Source: Pseudoselenomonas ruminantium
GTDB lineage: Bacteria; Bacillota; Negativicutes; Selenomonadales; Selenomonadaceae
Reading direction: 5' to 3'
Length of the DNA: 49,896 nt
Assembly (NCBI GenBank): GCA_002373045.1
Contig: DFHU01000041.1
Coordinates: 1-49,896, forward strand
A program made the translations under genes and the position numbers. Each line of letters opens with the position of its first letter. Positions within the stretch are counted from its first letter, which is position 1. The notes under the pieces were generated by a model, which had not been told where the DNA came from, ran no database searches, and saw only the letters and a program-made list of their open reading frames with translations. Of the stretch, positions 7,739-15,276 are shown piece after piece.

Positions 7739-8713
7739 TTAGCAGGTGCTGCCCGGCTGAAAAGACGGCGCAATCGTCCATGGCTGTAAGTCCTGCTCAC
7801 CATTTATCATCGCAATAAGCTTGCGCACGGTTAGCTCTGCCAACTCCTTGATTGGCTGCCGAATAGCCGTCAGGGGCTTTGTCCCCATCTGCGTGATTAG
7901 CGTACCATCATAGGCCAGCAGTTTCACATCCTCCGGCACCCGTAAACCTCGTTCCTGCGCCACATAAAGACAGGCCGATACGGAAAGGTCTGCCCCCAGG
8001 ATTCCATCCGCATCAGGATACGCCGCAAACAGTTTCCGGGCTACCTGCATAAAACTTTCATAAGATGGTTCATTCCACGGCCTTTCAATCCGGTCTACCT
8101 TCACGCCCTGACCAGTAAGGATTTCCGCCGTCACCCGATGATAGTCATCCGCAGGTATTTTCATTATGCTACTGCCCACGATTTCCACCACATGCCGACA
8201 ATTATGCCGCAAAAAAACCTCCGCCGCCAGCTTTCCGCCCTGACGATGGTCGCAATGCACAATGGGAATGCGGTCATTCAAGTAACGGTCAAAGGCAATC
8301 ACCGGCCGTTCCAGATTATCATACAGCCCTTCATCCAAGGAATGTGCGCCCATGATAATCCCGTCCATATTACGCCGTTTCAGCATTTCCACAAAATTCC
8401 GTTCAGCGTTCTCTTTGGCATGCGTACAACAAAGCACCATCTTATAGCCGGCATTATACAGCGCGGTTTCCAATTCACCAATAAGCTCACCAAAAAAGGG
8501 ATGAGCTGCCGAAGGCATGATTACACCAATGGTATTGGTTCGATTCAACGACAAACTTCGCGCCACACCGCTGGGCACATAGTGCAATTTCTGCATGGCC
8601 GCCTCTACCTTTTGGCGGGTTTTCTCCGATACATAACCTTTTTTATTCATCACCAAAGAGACCGTACTTGCTGCCACACCAGCCTCTTTGGCCACATCCT
8701 TTATCCTGACCAT
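7739..8713 (-). CDS. LacI family transcriptional regulator
   Basis: Sugar-responsive repressor of 324 residues. The N-terminal LacI helix-turn-helix is textbook: MVRIKDVAKEAGVAASTVSLVMN, with the hinge helix following at SGVARSLSL. The rest is a periplasmic-binding-protein-like effector domain (TIGVIMPSAAHPFFGELI, DGIIMG, KLLAYDG). The ATG at 8713 sits at the conserved start of the DNA-binding domain and follows an AGGTGGAG ribosome site; the longer frame from 8734 is rejected. A promoter TTGTTG/TACAAT (17-base spacer) precedes it and contains a CTGTTA...TAACAG dyad at 8737-8755. No sugar gene is adjacent, which is unusual for this family. Sequence resembles sucrose-type (ScrR-like) regulators, but ligand is unproven. 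Confidence 0.92.
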   Translation of the reverse strand: MVRIKDVAKEAGVAASTVSLVMNKKGYVSEKTRQKVEAAMQKLHYVPSGVARSLSLNRTNTIGVIMPSAAHPFFGELIGELETALYNAGYKMVLCCTHAKENAERNFVEMLKRRNMDGIIMGAHSLDEGLYDNLERPVIAFDRYLNDRIPIVHCDHRQGGKLAAEVFLRHNCRHVVEIVGSSIMKIPADDYHRVTAEILTGQGVKVDRIERPWNEPSYESFMQVARKLFAAYPDADGILGADLSVSACLYVAQERGLRVPEDVKLLAYDGTLITQMGTKPLTAIRQPIKELAELTVRKLIAMINGEQDLQPWTIAPSFQPGSTC

Positions 8714-8836
8714 TTCTCCACCTGCCAATAACATTTCTGTTAATCATTGTAACAGCAAAACTCCTCCACAACAAGCAGCAGCGTTATAATTAAAAACTCA
8801 TATGCAACAAATCCCCCTCAAAAAAATATACTCCCA

Positions 8837-8865
8837 TTGACAAAGCCACACTTAACGGCTAAAGT
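8837..8865 (+). promoter_or_regulatory. Promoter of the thi operon
   Basis: TTGACA at 8837-8842, a 17-base spacer and TAAAGT at 8860-8865. The predicted start, about 8872, lies just before the TPP riboswitch. Confidence 0.65.
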
Positions 8866-8884
8866 AAAAGAGTAACAATCACAT

Positions 8885-9127
8885 ACACGGGAGCTCGCAG
8901 ACGGGCTGAGAGGAAGTTATGCACTTCGACCGTTACGGAACTTTCGGCAAATAAATTAAACTCTTGCTGGTCTAAGTTTCCACTGTCTTCGTTGTCGACA
9001 TTCGCCATAGCACCGCTATGCCTCATATCTCCGCCTAGACATTGAAAACTCATCCTGCGCAATCTGTTCAATTTATTTCCCTTCAGTTCCTAACCTGATT
9101 TGGATAATGCCAACGTAGGGAAGTAGG
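8885..9127 (+). ncRNA. TPP (THI-element) riboswitch with an extra arm
   Basis: Thiamine pyrophosphate sensor RNA controlling the thiM-thiE-thiD genes. The conserved blocks are present in order: ACGGGAGC, GGGCTGAGAGG, a small AAG...CTT stem, CGACCGT (pairing with ACGG to form P2), then ACCTGATTTGG-ATAATGCCAACG-TAGGGAAG. Unusually, about 155 bases are inserted between the P2 3' strand and the ACCTGAT block. The insert folds as nested helices: GGAACT/AGTTCC (8937 and 9085), AAATAAATT/AATTTATTT (8949 and 9070), GTCTA/TAGAC (8970 and 9036) and CATAGC/GCTATG (9006 and 9015). The ligand-binding blocks look intact, so it should still bind TPP. Confidence 0.93.
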
Positions 9128-9142
9128 AATAACGTTTTTTCG

Positions 9143-9171
9143 GGACTATCCAAAAATTGGATAGTCCTTTT
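9143..9171 (+). terminator. Riboswitch expression-platform terminator
   Basis: GGACTATCCAA (9143-9153) pairs with TTGGATAGTCC (9157-9167), followed by TTTTCGTTT. It lies between the TPP aptamer and thiM, so TPP binding should favour this stem and stop transcription. Confidence 0.85.
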
Positions 9172-9209
9172 CGTTTGCCCTTTTCCCTCCAACTGAAGGA
9201 GGAATCAAC

Positions 9210-10028
9210 TTGTTTAACACCTGGGAAAACATCCGCAAGACTGCGCCGCTGATTCATCACATCACCAACTATGTGACGGTAAATGATGTGGCCAATATCA
9301 CCCTGGCCTGTGGGGCAAGCCCCGTTATGGCCGATGATGCAGCCGAAGCGGCGGAAATCACGAAGCTTGCCACAGGGCTGTGTTTGAATATCGGTACGCT
9401 CAACGAGCGCACCATCCCGGCCATGCTAAGCGCCGCCCGCAAAGCAAAGGAATTAAACCATCCGGTTGTGCTCGACCCGGTAGGGGCTGGTGCCACCACT
9501 CTGCGGACGCAGACTGCTCTCGATATCTTACAGACGGACAGCATCACCTGCGTGCGGGGCAATATCTCGGAAATCAAGACCCTGATTCATGGCACAGGCA
9601 ACACTAAAGGCGTAGATGCCGCCGCCGTGGACAGCGTAACCGAGGAAAACCTCGCAAGTTCCTGTGCATTTGCCAAGCAGGCCGCCCAACAGTTAAACAC
9701 CATTGTGGCCATTACCGGCGCCATTGATTTGGTTGCCGACACAAAAAACTGCTATATCATCCGCAACGGTCATCCAGAAATGAGCCGGATCACGGGAACC
9801 GGTTGTCAGTGCTCCGCCCTCGTTGCCGCCTGCATTGCCGCAAGTCCCGCAAAGCCTTTGGAAGCCTCCGCTGCCGCCGTAATGGCTATGGGAATGGCAG
9901 GCGAACTTGCGCACAAGCATCTTCTTCCCCATGAAGGCAATGCCACCTACCGCAGCCGCATAATCGACGCCATCTGTCACCTGACGGCTGAAGAACTAAA
10001 TAAGGGGGCAAAATATGAAATCCGCTAA
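9210..10028 (+). CDS. thiM: Hydroxyethylthiazole kinase
   Basis: Salvage kinase that phosphorylates 4-methyl-5-(2-hydroxyethyl)thiazole with ATP, feeding thiamine phosphate synthesis in the cytosol. 272 residues, usual length. Motifs include PLIHHITNYVTVNDVANITLACGASPVMADD at the N-terminus, VVLDPVGAGAT near residue 90 and the ATP/anion-binding ITGTGCQCSAL near residue 195. Translation starts at TTG 9210, eight bases after AAGGAGG; no ATG is better placed. First gene after the TPP riboswitch and its terminator. The gene's end overlaps thiE by 14 bases, pointing to translational coupling. Confidence 0.97.
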   Translation: MFNTWENIRKTAPLIHHITNYVTVNDVANITLACGASPVMADDAAEAAEITKLATGLCLNIGTLNERTIPAMLSAARKAKELNHPVVLDPVGAGATTLRTQTALDILQTDSITCVRGNISEIKTLIHGTGNTKGVDAAAVDSVTEENLASSCAFAKQAAQQLNTIVAITGAIDLVADTKNCYIIRNGHPEMSRITGTGCQCSALVAACIAASPAKPLEASAAAVMAMGMAGELAHKHLLPHEGNATYRSRIIDAICHLTAEELNKGAKYEIR

Positions 10029-10662
10029 TATTACCGCTGCCGCTTTACAGCTCTATGCCGTCACCGACAGCCGCTGGCTGAATGGCGCCTCCCTTGCCGC
10101 AGCGGTAGAAAAAGCCCTGGACGGCGGCGTAACCTGTGTACAGCTGCGGGAAAAGCACCTGTCCTTTGACGAATTTCTGCGTACCGCCAAGGAAATAAAG
10201 ACACTCTGCCAAAACTACCATGTTCCCTTTATCGTGGACGATAATCTAGACATTGCGCTGACCTGTGATGCCGACGGCCTCCATATTGGACAGAACGATA
10301 TGCCCGCCGCTAAAGCCCGTAAACTTTTAGGCCCGGATAAAATTCTCGGCGTATCGGCACAGACCGTCGAGCAAGCCATCGCCGCCTGCCGGGATGGCGC
10401 CGATTATTTAGGCGTGGGTGCGGTGTTTCCCACCGGCACGAAAACAGACGCTGTCGAAGTTCCCCTTGATACACTGAAAGCCATCACCGCCGCCGTAGAT
10501 ATTCCCGTGGTGGCCATCGGCGGCATTAACGCAGATAATATCGCCGAATTATCCGGCACTGGCATTGCCGGAGCCGCCGTTGTATCCGCCATCTTTGCCC
10601 GGACCGATATCAAAAAAGCTGCCGCAGAACTGCGGCAGCAATGTTACCAACTATTCAACTAA
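10015..10662 (+). CDS. thiE: Thiamine phosphate synthase
   Basis: Joins thiazole phosphate and hydroxymethylpyrimidine diphosphate to give thiamine monophosphate. 215 residues in a TIM-barrel fold. Diagnostic blocks are GGVTCVQLREK near residue 38, PFIVDDNLDIAL, DGLHIGQNDMP and VSAQTVEQA, plus the C-terminal phosphate-binding VAIGGINADNI. The ATG overlaps the thiM end. With ThiM and ThiD it forms a complete route from salvaged thiazole and HMP to thiamine phosphate. No thiC or thiG is present, so this locus is for salvage. Confidence 0.97.
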   Translation: MKSANITAAALQLYAVTDSRWLNGASLAAAVEKALDGGVTCVQLREKHLSFDEFLRTAKEIKTLCQNYHVPFIVDDNLDIALTCDADGLHIGQNDMPAAKARKLLGPDKILGVSAQTVEQAIAACRDGADYLGVGAVFPTGTKTDAVEVPLDTLKAITAAVDIPVVAIGGINADNIAELSGTGIAGAAVVSAIFARTDIKKAAAELRQQCYQLFN

Positions 10663-10675
10663 AGGAGTCCTGCAC

Positions 10676-11482
10676 ATGAACGAAACCACCAAACTCAAAA
10701 CCGTCCTGACCATTGCCGGCAGCGACTCCAGCGGCGGAGCAGGCATTCAGGCCGACCTCAAGACCATGCTGGCCTGCGGCGTCTACGGCATGAGCGCCAT
10801 CACCGCCCTGACTGCACAAAATACCACAGGCGTAACAGCCGTGGCAAGAACAGCCCCGGATTTTCTTGCCGCACAATTAGACAGCGTCTTTACCGATATT
10901 TTCCCAGATGCCGTCAAGACAGGCATGGTCTTTGACAGTGAACTGATTGCGGTTATCACCGCCAAGCTCAAAGCGTATCACGCGAAAAACATCGTGGTCG
11001 ACCCCGTAATGGTGGCCACCAGCGGAGCAAGGCTGCTGAATGAAGACGCCATCTCGGCATTGAAAGAACAACTCCTGCCGCTGGCCACAGTCATTACGCC
11101 CAATCTCATGGAAGCCGAGGTTTTGGCTGGTATGGAAATCAAGAGCCATAAAGATATGATACTAGCCGCCCAAAAACTTTACGAAACTTACGGCTGCAAT
11201 GTACTCTGCAAAGGCGGCCACTGCCTGCAGGATGCCGACGACCTGCTCTATACCGCAGACGGCCCCCTATGGCTGAAAGGCGAACATATCGACAATCCCA
11301 ACACCCACGGCACCGGCTGTACTCTGTCCTCTGCCATTGCCAGCAATCTGGCCAAAGCTCAGGGACTAACTACTGCCATAAAAAACGCTAAGGCCTATAT
11401 CACGGGTGCCCTGCAGGCCAATCTTAATCTAGGCCATGGCGCAGGACCTCTGCATCATGGCTGGAATCTGGACAAAAAATAG
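10676..11482 (+). CDS. thiD: Hydroxymethylpyrimidine/phosphomethylpyrimidine kinase
   Basis: Bifunctional kinase making HMP phosphate and then HMP diphosphate for ThiE. 268 residues. Signature blocks: VLTIAGSDSSGGAGIQADLKTM at the N-terminus, VDPVMVATSGARLL in the middle and NTHGTGCTLSSAIASNLA near the C-terminus, which holds the catalytic region of the ribokinase fold. The ATG at 10676 follows AAAGGAGT nine bases upstream; a longer frame starting inside thiE is rejected. Last gene of the riboswitch-controlled operon. No clear terminator follows before the convergent flavoprotein gene. Confidence 0.97.
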   Translation: MNETTKLKTVLTIAGSDSSGGAGIQADLKTMLACGVYGMSAITALTAQNTTGVTAVARTAPDFLAAQLDSVFTDIFPDAVKTGMVFDSELIAVITAKLKAYHAKNIVVDPVMVATSGARLLNEDAISALKEQLLPLATVITPNLMEAEVLAGMEIKSHKDMILAAQKLYETYGCNVLCKGGHCLQDADDLLYTADGPLWLKGEHIDNPNTHGTGCTLSSAIASNLAKAQGLTTAIKNAKAYITGALQANLNLGHGAGPLHHGWNLDKK

Positions 11483-11537
11483 TTACCATGTGGTTTTCAC
11501 CATATTTTCCTGCGGATAGTCATCTTTTACACCGAAA

Positions 11538-12419
11538 TCATCCCTGTTTCTTTGCCCGCAAATACCGAACGGCCGCCAGCCCTGCTTCCGCCCCCTGATA
11601 CACGGCCTTGGCAATTTGCAGCAGTCCGCCGGTACAATCCCCGGCGGCAAAAAGTCCCGGCACATTGGTTGCACCATGCGCATCGATTTTGATGTTATTG
11701 CCCTCCAGCTGGGCACCGATTTTTTTGGCAATAGCGGTACTGCCCGCCGTTCCTAAGGCCATAAATACACCATCGAGTTTTAACGCCGTTCCATCAGCAA
11801 ACACGACTTTTTCCACCCGCTTATCGCCGTCAATGACGGCGATTTTTGCTGTACAGACGCGGATTTCCGGAGGAATTTCTGTCGCCAGTTCCGCACCATT
11901 GGTCAGCATAATTACCTGCGCTGCATGAGTCAGCAGCGCCTGTGCCTCATGCAGCGCATAAACACCAGCGCCGACCACCGCCACGGTTTTGCCCCGATAA
12001 AAGAACGCATCACAGGTCGCACAATAGCTTATTCCCCTGCCCTCAAATTCTTTCACACCTGGTATATTGAGAGACTGCCTGTACGCTCCGGTTGCCAAAA
12101 TCACACTGTCCGCATTCAGCACATGCTCCTTGCCCGTAACCTTAAAGCCGGTAAAGGTATCGTTGAACATCAGGCTTAAAAGTTCGTCTTCCACAAACTC
12201 CACGCCGATATTCTTTGCCCCTTCAATCCCTCGCGCATACAGTTCAGCTCCCGAAACCGGCGCAGAGAGCCCATAGTAATTTTCAATCTTCTCTGCCTTA
12301 GCCAGCCCGCTAAGAGACAGTCCCTTGCTGAGCACCGTTACCTCTGCCCCGCCCCGCCGAGCATAAAGCGCTGCTGACACCCCCGCCGGCCCGGAGCCAA
12401 TGATTACCACATTCCCCAT
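11538..12419 (-). CDS. Thioredoxin-reductase-like NAD(P)/FAD oxidoreductase
   Basis: Flavoprotein disulfide reductase of 293 residues. The FAD Rossmann motif is at the start (VVIIGSGPAGVSAALYARRGG), the redox-active CATC is near residue 130 and a second dinucleotide motif follows (TVAVVGAGVYALHEAQAL). The C-terminal FAD motif is GLFAAGDCTGG. Overall it matches the TrxB family but the second glycine motif (GAGVYAL in place of the usual GGGDSA) and HEAQALL differ from classic thioredoxin reductases, so the partner may not be thioredoxin. The ATG at 12419 follows GAGGAG and begins at the FAD strand; an upstream frame to 12464 is rejected. Convergent with thiD. Family firm, partner unknown. Confidence 0.85.
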   Translation of the reverse strand: MGNVVIIGSGPAGVSAALYARRGGAEVTVLSKGLSLSGLAKAEKIENYYGLSAPVSGAELYARGIEGAKNIGVEFVEDELLSLMFNDTFTGFKVTGKEHVLNADSVILATGAYRQSLNIPGVKEFEGRGISYCATCDAFFYRGKTVAVVGAGVYALHEAQALLTHAAQVIMLTNGAELATEIPPEIRVCTAKIAVIDGDKRVEKVVFADGTALKLDGVFMALGTAGSTAIAKKIGAQLEGNNIKIDAHGATNVPGLFAAGDCTGGLLQIAKAVYQGAEAGLAAVRYLRAKKQG

Positions 12420-12460
12420 AAAAAACACTCCTCGACCAAAATTTTTCTGTCCTAAACATA

Positions 12461-12494
12461 GCAAAAGACCGCCCCACCGTAAAGTGAGCCGGTC
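12461..12494 (-). terminator. Terminator after the 104-residue protein gene
   Basis: On the minus strand GACCGGCTCAC pairs with the GACCG-side arm (12467-12478 with 12484-12494), followed by TTTT. It lies 16 bases after the stop of the small gene and before the flavoprotein gene. Confidence 0.6.
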
Positions 12495-12510
12495 ACGTTT
12501 TGACTTAATT

Positions 12511-12825
12511 TTAATAGTTGGGATGAGCCTTTACATAGTCCACCGGTCTGCTCCAATCCACATGCACCTTCGTGTTATTCCACAGACGGGTCAATGCCAG
12601 TTTGAAGCTTTTTACATCCGCGAGCGGGTCGATTTCTTCCGGCGTAAAGTCCATGAGGGTTTCATGGGGCACGTTGATGCTGTGCGTCTCTGCCAGATAT
12701 TTTTCCGTCAGGCTCTTGGCCTCTTCGTTTTTAATATTAACGGTTGCCGTCTTACTCTCTCCATCATAATCTATCCAACCCAAATCATGGCCAAAGCTTA
12801 TGGCTACGCTGAATTTATTTTCCAT
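12511..12825 (-). CDS. Hypothetical protein, 104 residues
   Basis: I do not recognise this family. The protein begins MENKFSVAISFGHDLGWIDY, is rich in charged residues, has no membrane segment or signal peptide, and so is probably cytosolic. A good AAAGGAGAAA ribosome site lies upstream of the ATG and a terminator follows the stop, which supports a real single-gene unit. The repeated pattern of beta-like stretches (KTATVNIKN) followed by a helical, proline-bearing middle (ETLMDFTPEEIDPLADV) suggests a small folded domain. No context gene explains its role. Confidence 0.7.
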   Translation of the reverse strand: MENKFSVAISFGHDLGWIDYDGESKTATVNIKNEEAKSLTEKYLAETHSINVPHETLMDFTPEEIDPLADVKSFKLALTRLWNNTKVHVDWSRPVDYVKAHPNY

Positions 12826-12951
12826 GGCAATTTCTCCTTTTTGACATCATTCTCTGTTTCTAATTATATATGATTCAGACCCTTTTTACAAATTTTTGGC
12901 CAAAATAACCAAATTAAATAAATATTTTCAAAAGTTTGCATTTGTCAAGTC

Positions 12952-12980
12952 TTGCACTTGTATTTTTTTTGTGCTACTAT
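12952..12980 (+). promoter_or_regulatory. Promoter of 6S RNA
   Basis: TTGCAC (12952-12957), 17-base spacer, TACTAT (12975-12980). The predicted start is at or beside the first base of the 6S closing stem at 12986. Confidence 0.7.
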
Positions 12981-12985
12981 ACTTA

Positions 12986-13172
12986 CAAAGAAGGATAAGC
13001 CTGGGGTGTGCGCGGGCTTTTGGAATGTCCAACCTACATTTTTTACAGGGAGCCTGATTTGATTCTGGTGGAAGTTCGCCTCGGCGTCTTGCGGAAGCCA
13101 GACTTAGGGCACCCACCTGCTGATCGCAGGTTTTGGGCATTTAAGGCAGCGGCAGTTTGGACCCCTTCTTTG
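12986..13172 (+). ncRNA. ssrS: 6S RNA
   Basis: About 187 bases that mimic an open promoter and bind housekeeping RNA polymerase. The ends form a perfect closing stem: CAAAGAAGG (12986-12994) with CCTTCTTTG (13164-13172). Inside, the 5' strand CTGGGGTGTGCGCGGGC and the 3' segments GGGCACCCACCTG...CAGGTTTTGGGC and GGCAGCGGCAG match the layout of Firmicutes 6S RNAs, with a large central bubble. The promoter fits its 5' end and a strong hairpin follows its 3' end. There is no ORF in it. Identification rests on shape, length and recalled consensus, not on a covariance search. Confidence 0.8.
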
Positions 13173-13209
13173 AAAAGGGATTGCTATCCATGGGTGGCAG
13201 TCCCTTTTC
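13172..13209 (+). terminator. Terminator of 6S RNA
   Basis: GAAAAGGGATTGC (13172-13184) pairs with GCAGTCCCTTTTC (13197-13209). The T run is inside the 3' arm. It begins at the last base of the 6S closing stem. Confidence 0.7.
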
Positions 13210-13227
13210 ACGCATTTGCCGATAAAA

Positions 13228-13491
13228 TCAATGCAAATACGGGCGCAGATTGATGGCTACCTCATTGATATGGGTAATCTTCGGATTCTGCGCCATTTTA
13301 TTTACCGGAGCTTCTACAGGGCCGTCCACGATTTCGATATGATCCAGCATCTGCCGCATTTGGCCGCGAATTCCTTCCAAATAGATTTCCCGCAGGTTCT
13401 TCTGCTCCTGCTTTTCCTCATCCGTTAAGCCTGCAGAACGCTGCTTGCGGGATAATTCATTTATCCGGGCAATTAATTCTTTGGTTATCAT
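13228..13491 (-). CDS. DUF896 (YnzC-like) domain protein
   Basis: Small cytosolic protein of 87 residues. The N-terminal half is the DUF896 helical pair: ITKELIARINELSRKQRSAGLTDEEK, followed by EQKNLREIYLEGIRGQMRQMLDHIEI. The family is widespread in Firmicutes and of unknown function; some members are under SOS control, but no LexA box is evident here. The ATG at 13491 with GAGAGG upstream fits the conserved domain start; the longer frame to 13599 is rejected. The C-terminal tail after residue 55 is longer than the minimal family. Confidence 0.85.
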   Translation of the reverse strand: MITKELIARINELSRKQRSAGLTDEEKQEQKNLREIYLEGIRGQMRQMLDHIEIVDGPVEAPVNKMAQNPKITHINEVAINLRPYLH

Positions 13492-13601
13492 AAAAGCCTC
13501 TCTTTCTTTAACAGCTTTAATACACAATGCAAATATTATACCTTTCGGCCCTGTCCTTGTCAAAAAATTCCTGTGCCCATTGCCAAGCGATATTTTCATT
13601 T

Positions 13602-13842
13602 AGTATAATAATACAAGGTCTTATGACCAAAATATAATTCCATAGGAGGTTCGGACGTTTTGGAACCTGGCATTAACTTTTCTACGTTGGAGGAACAGAT
13701 TCTCCTCCTGAAAGAAGCCACGGACGCAGTACTCCTGGACACCATCGGTCTAGGGCAAAAAATGCAGGAAGCGTTTGGACAACATGCCGTCACTTCCCTC
13801 AGTTCGCAGATGTTGTGGACGACTCTGCAATCTAAGAACTGA
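13602..13842 (+). CDS. Hypothetical small protein, 60 residues (CDS from TTG 13660)
   Basis: A short predicted cytosolic protein with no recognised family. The coding part starts at TTG 13660, eleven bases after AGGAGG, and encodes a helical peptide (FSTLEEQILLLKEATDAVLL) ending at 13842. A promoter precedes it: TTGCCA near 13577, an 18-base spacer and TATAAT at 13602, and two hairpins follow. The full promoter-to-terminator unit supports a real gene. The region given here includes the -10 box and leader from 13602. It might instead be mainly a leader RNA for ald downstream, but the terminator between them argues otherwise. Confidence 0.5.
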
Positions 13843-13885
13843 CGGCAAAAACGGAGCAGGAAAACCTCTGCTCCAGCAACCTCAA

Positions 13886-13927
13886 ACGGCCCACAGGCTC
13901 AAAAAATGCCTGCGGGCCGCTTTTTTA
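13886..13927 (+). terminator. Intrinsic terminator
   Basis: ACGGCCCACAGGC (13886-13898) pairs with GCCTGCGGGCCGC (13908-13920), followed by TTTTTT. A smaller hairpin, GGAGCAGG...CCTCTGCTCC, precedes it at about 13853-13874. Confidence 0.85.
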
Positions 13928-14028
13928 TAGAAACGAAAAAACTGCTTGAAGGAAAATATCGCTTTGGTGAAGAACTATTTAGGAAAATCAATATCGATTT
14001 AGTGTTATCACGTTATGGAGGCGATATC

Positions 14029-15150
14029 ATGCGGATTGGTGTACCTAAGGAAATTAAGAATAATGAAAATCGTGTTGGACTTACCCCTGCCGGCGCAGAA
14101 GCACTGGTAAAGGCAGGCCATACGGTTTTCGTGGAACAAGGCGGCGGTCTGGGCAGCGGCTTTACCGATGAGGATTATGTTTCCGTAGGAGCTTCTATCA
14201 CGGCAGATAAAAAGCAGTTATTTGCTGATGCCGAAATGATTATCAAGGTAAAGGAACCTTTGCCGGAGGAATATGACCTTTTTCATGCGGGACAGATTCT
14301 CTTTACCTACCTTCATTTAGCACCGGAACCAGAACTCACGGCGGCCCTGCTGAACCATAATGTGACGGGAATCGCCTATGAAACCGTAGTGGGCAGAGAC
14401 GGGCGTTCGCTGCCGCTATTGGCGCCCATGAGTGAAATCGCCGGGCGTATGTCCGTGCAAATTGGTGCCCAGTTCCTAGAGAGCCGCTATGGCGGCGCAG
14501 GCGTTCTCCTGGGTGGTGTCAGCGGAGTGGCACCGGGACAGGTGGTTATCATCGGCGGCGGTGTAGTCGGCACCAATGCCGCCAAAGTTGCCGCAGGATT
14601 GGGTGCCCGTGTGACGGTGATTGACCTGTCCATTGACCGCTTGCGCTATTTGGATGATGTTTTTGGCGGACGGGTGTCCACGGTAATGTCCAACAGTTTC
14701 AACATTGCCGAGTGGGTGGCACGTGCCGACCTGCTCATTGGCGCCGTCTTAGTACCCGGTGCCAAAACCCCGCAGCTTGTTACGGAAGATATGGTCAAGA
14801 CCATGCGAAAGGGTTCTGTCATCGTCGACGTCGCCATCGACCAGGGCGGCAGCATTGCGACCTGTGACCGGGTGACCACGCACGAGAATCCCACCTTTAC
14901 CAAACACGGCGTAGTGCATTATTCCGTGGCCAATATCCCCGGCGCAGTTTCCCGCACCTCTACGCTGGCACTGACGAATGCCACTCTGCCCTATGCCCTG
15001 AAAATCGCCGGTAAGGGCTGGAAAGAGGCTTGCATGGAAGATGCGGGGCTTGCCGAAGGGCTGAATACGGTAGCAGGCAAATTAGTAAATCGTCCTGTCG
15101 CCGACGCCTTAGGTTTAGCGTTCACGGATAAAAAAGATTTTTTGCAGTAA
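14029..15150 (+). CDS. ald: Alanine dehydrogenase
   Basis: Cytosolic NAD-dependent enzyme interconverting L-alanine with pyruvate and ammonia. 373 residues, usual length. The N-terminus MRIGVPKEIKNNENRVGLTPAG is diagnostic; the substrate-binding KVKEP and the NAD-binding VVIIGGGVVGTNAAKVAAGLGARVTVID follow at about residues 75 and 170. The C-terminal VVDVAIDQGGS block is also present. The ATG at 14029 follows GGAGG at 14016-14020; the upstream in-frame extension to 13906 runs back into the preceding terminator and is rejected. It may supply pyruvate or ammonia from alanine taken up by the AGCS carrier encoded elsewhere in the window, which is inference. Confidence 0.97.
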   Translation: MRIGVPKEIKNNENRVGLTPAGAEALVKAGHTVFVEQGGGLGSGFTDEDYVSVGASITADKKQLFADAEMIIKVKEPLPEEYDLFHAGQILFTYLHLAPEPELTAALLNHNVTGIAYETVVGRDGRSLPLLAPMSEIAGRMSVQIGAQFLESRYGGAGVLLGGVSGVAPGQVVIIGGGVVGTNAAKVAAGLGARVTVIDLSIDRLRYLDDVFGGRVSTVMSNSFNIAEWVARADLLIGAVLVPGAKTPQLVTEDMVKTMRKGSVIVDVAIDQGGSIATCDRVTTHENPTFTKHGVVHYSVANIPGAVSRTSTLALTNATLPYALKIAGKGWKEACMEDAGLAEGLNTVAGKLVNRPVADALGLAFTDKKDFLQ

Positions 15151-15235
15151 TGCAGAGATAAAACCGACATTATGTTCACCTGCTCCGCCGGTAAAATTAT
15201 TTGGGAATACAAATTGGTGAACAAGTAAAGAAAAA

Positions 15236-15276
15236 ATACCGGGGCAGCCTCAATGAGAGGCTGTCCCGGTATATTT
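15236..15276. terminator. Bidirectional terminator between convergent genes
   Basis: ATACCGGGGCAGCCTC (15236-15251) pairs with GAGGCTGTCCCGGTAT (15257-15272), with Ts after it on the plus strand and an A run before it. It serves ald and overlaps the last codon of the opposing exported-protein gene. An additional GTTCACC...GGTGAAC dyad lies at 15174-15221. Confidence 0.85.

Noticed and set aside
7609..7818. 69-codon plus-strand frame beginning at TTG
   Set aside because: It runs through the LacI operator and promoter and into the lacI gene's 3' end; at most its upstream part is a gene remnant.
8859..9071. 70-codon minus-strand frame inside the TPP riboswitch
   Set aside because: It lies antisense to a conserved RNA and has no start signal; the sequence is explained by the extra riboswitch arm.
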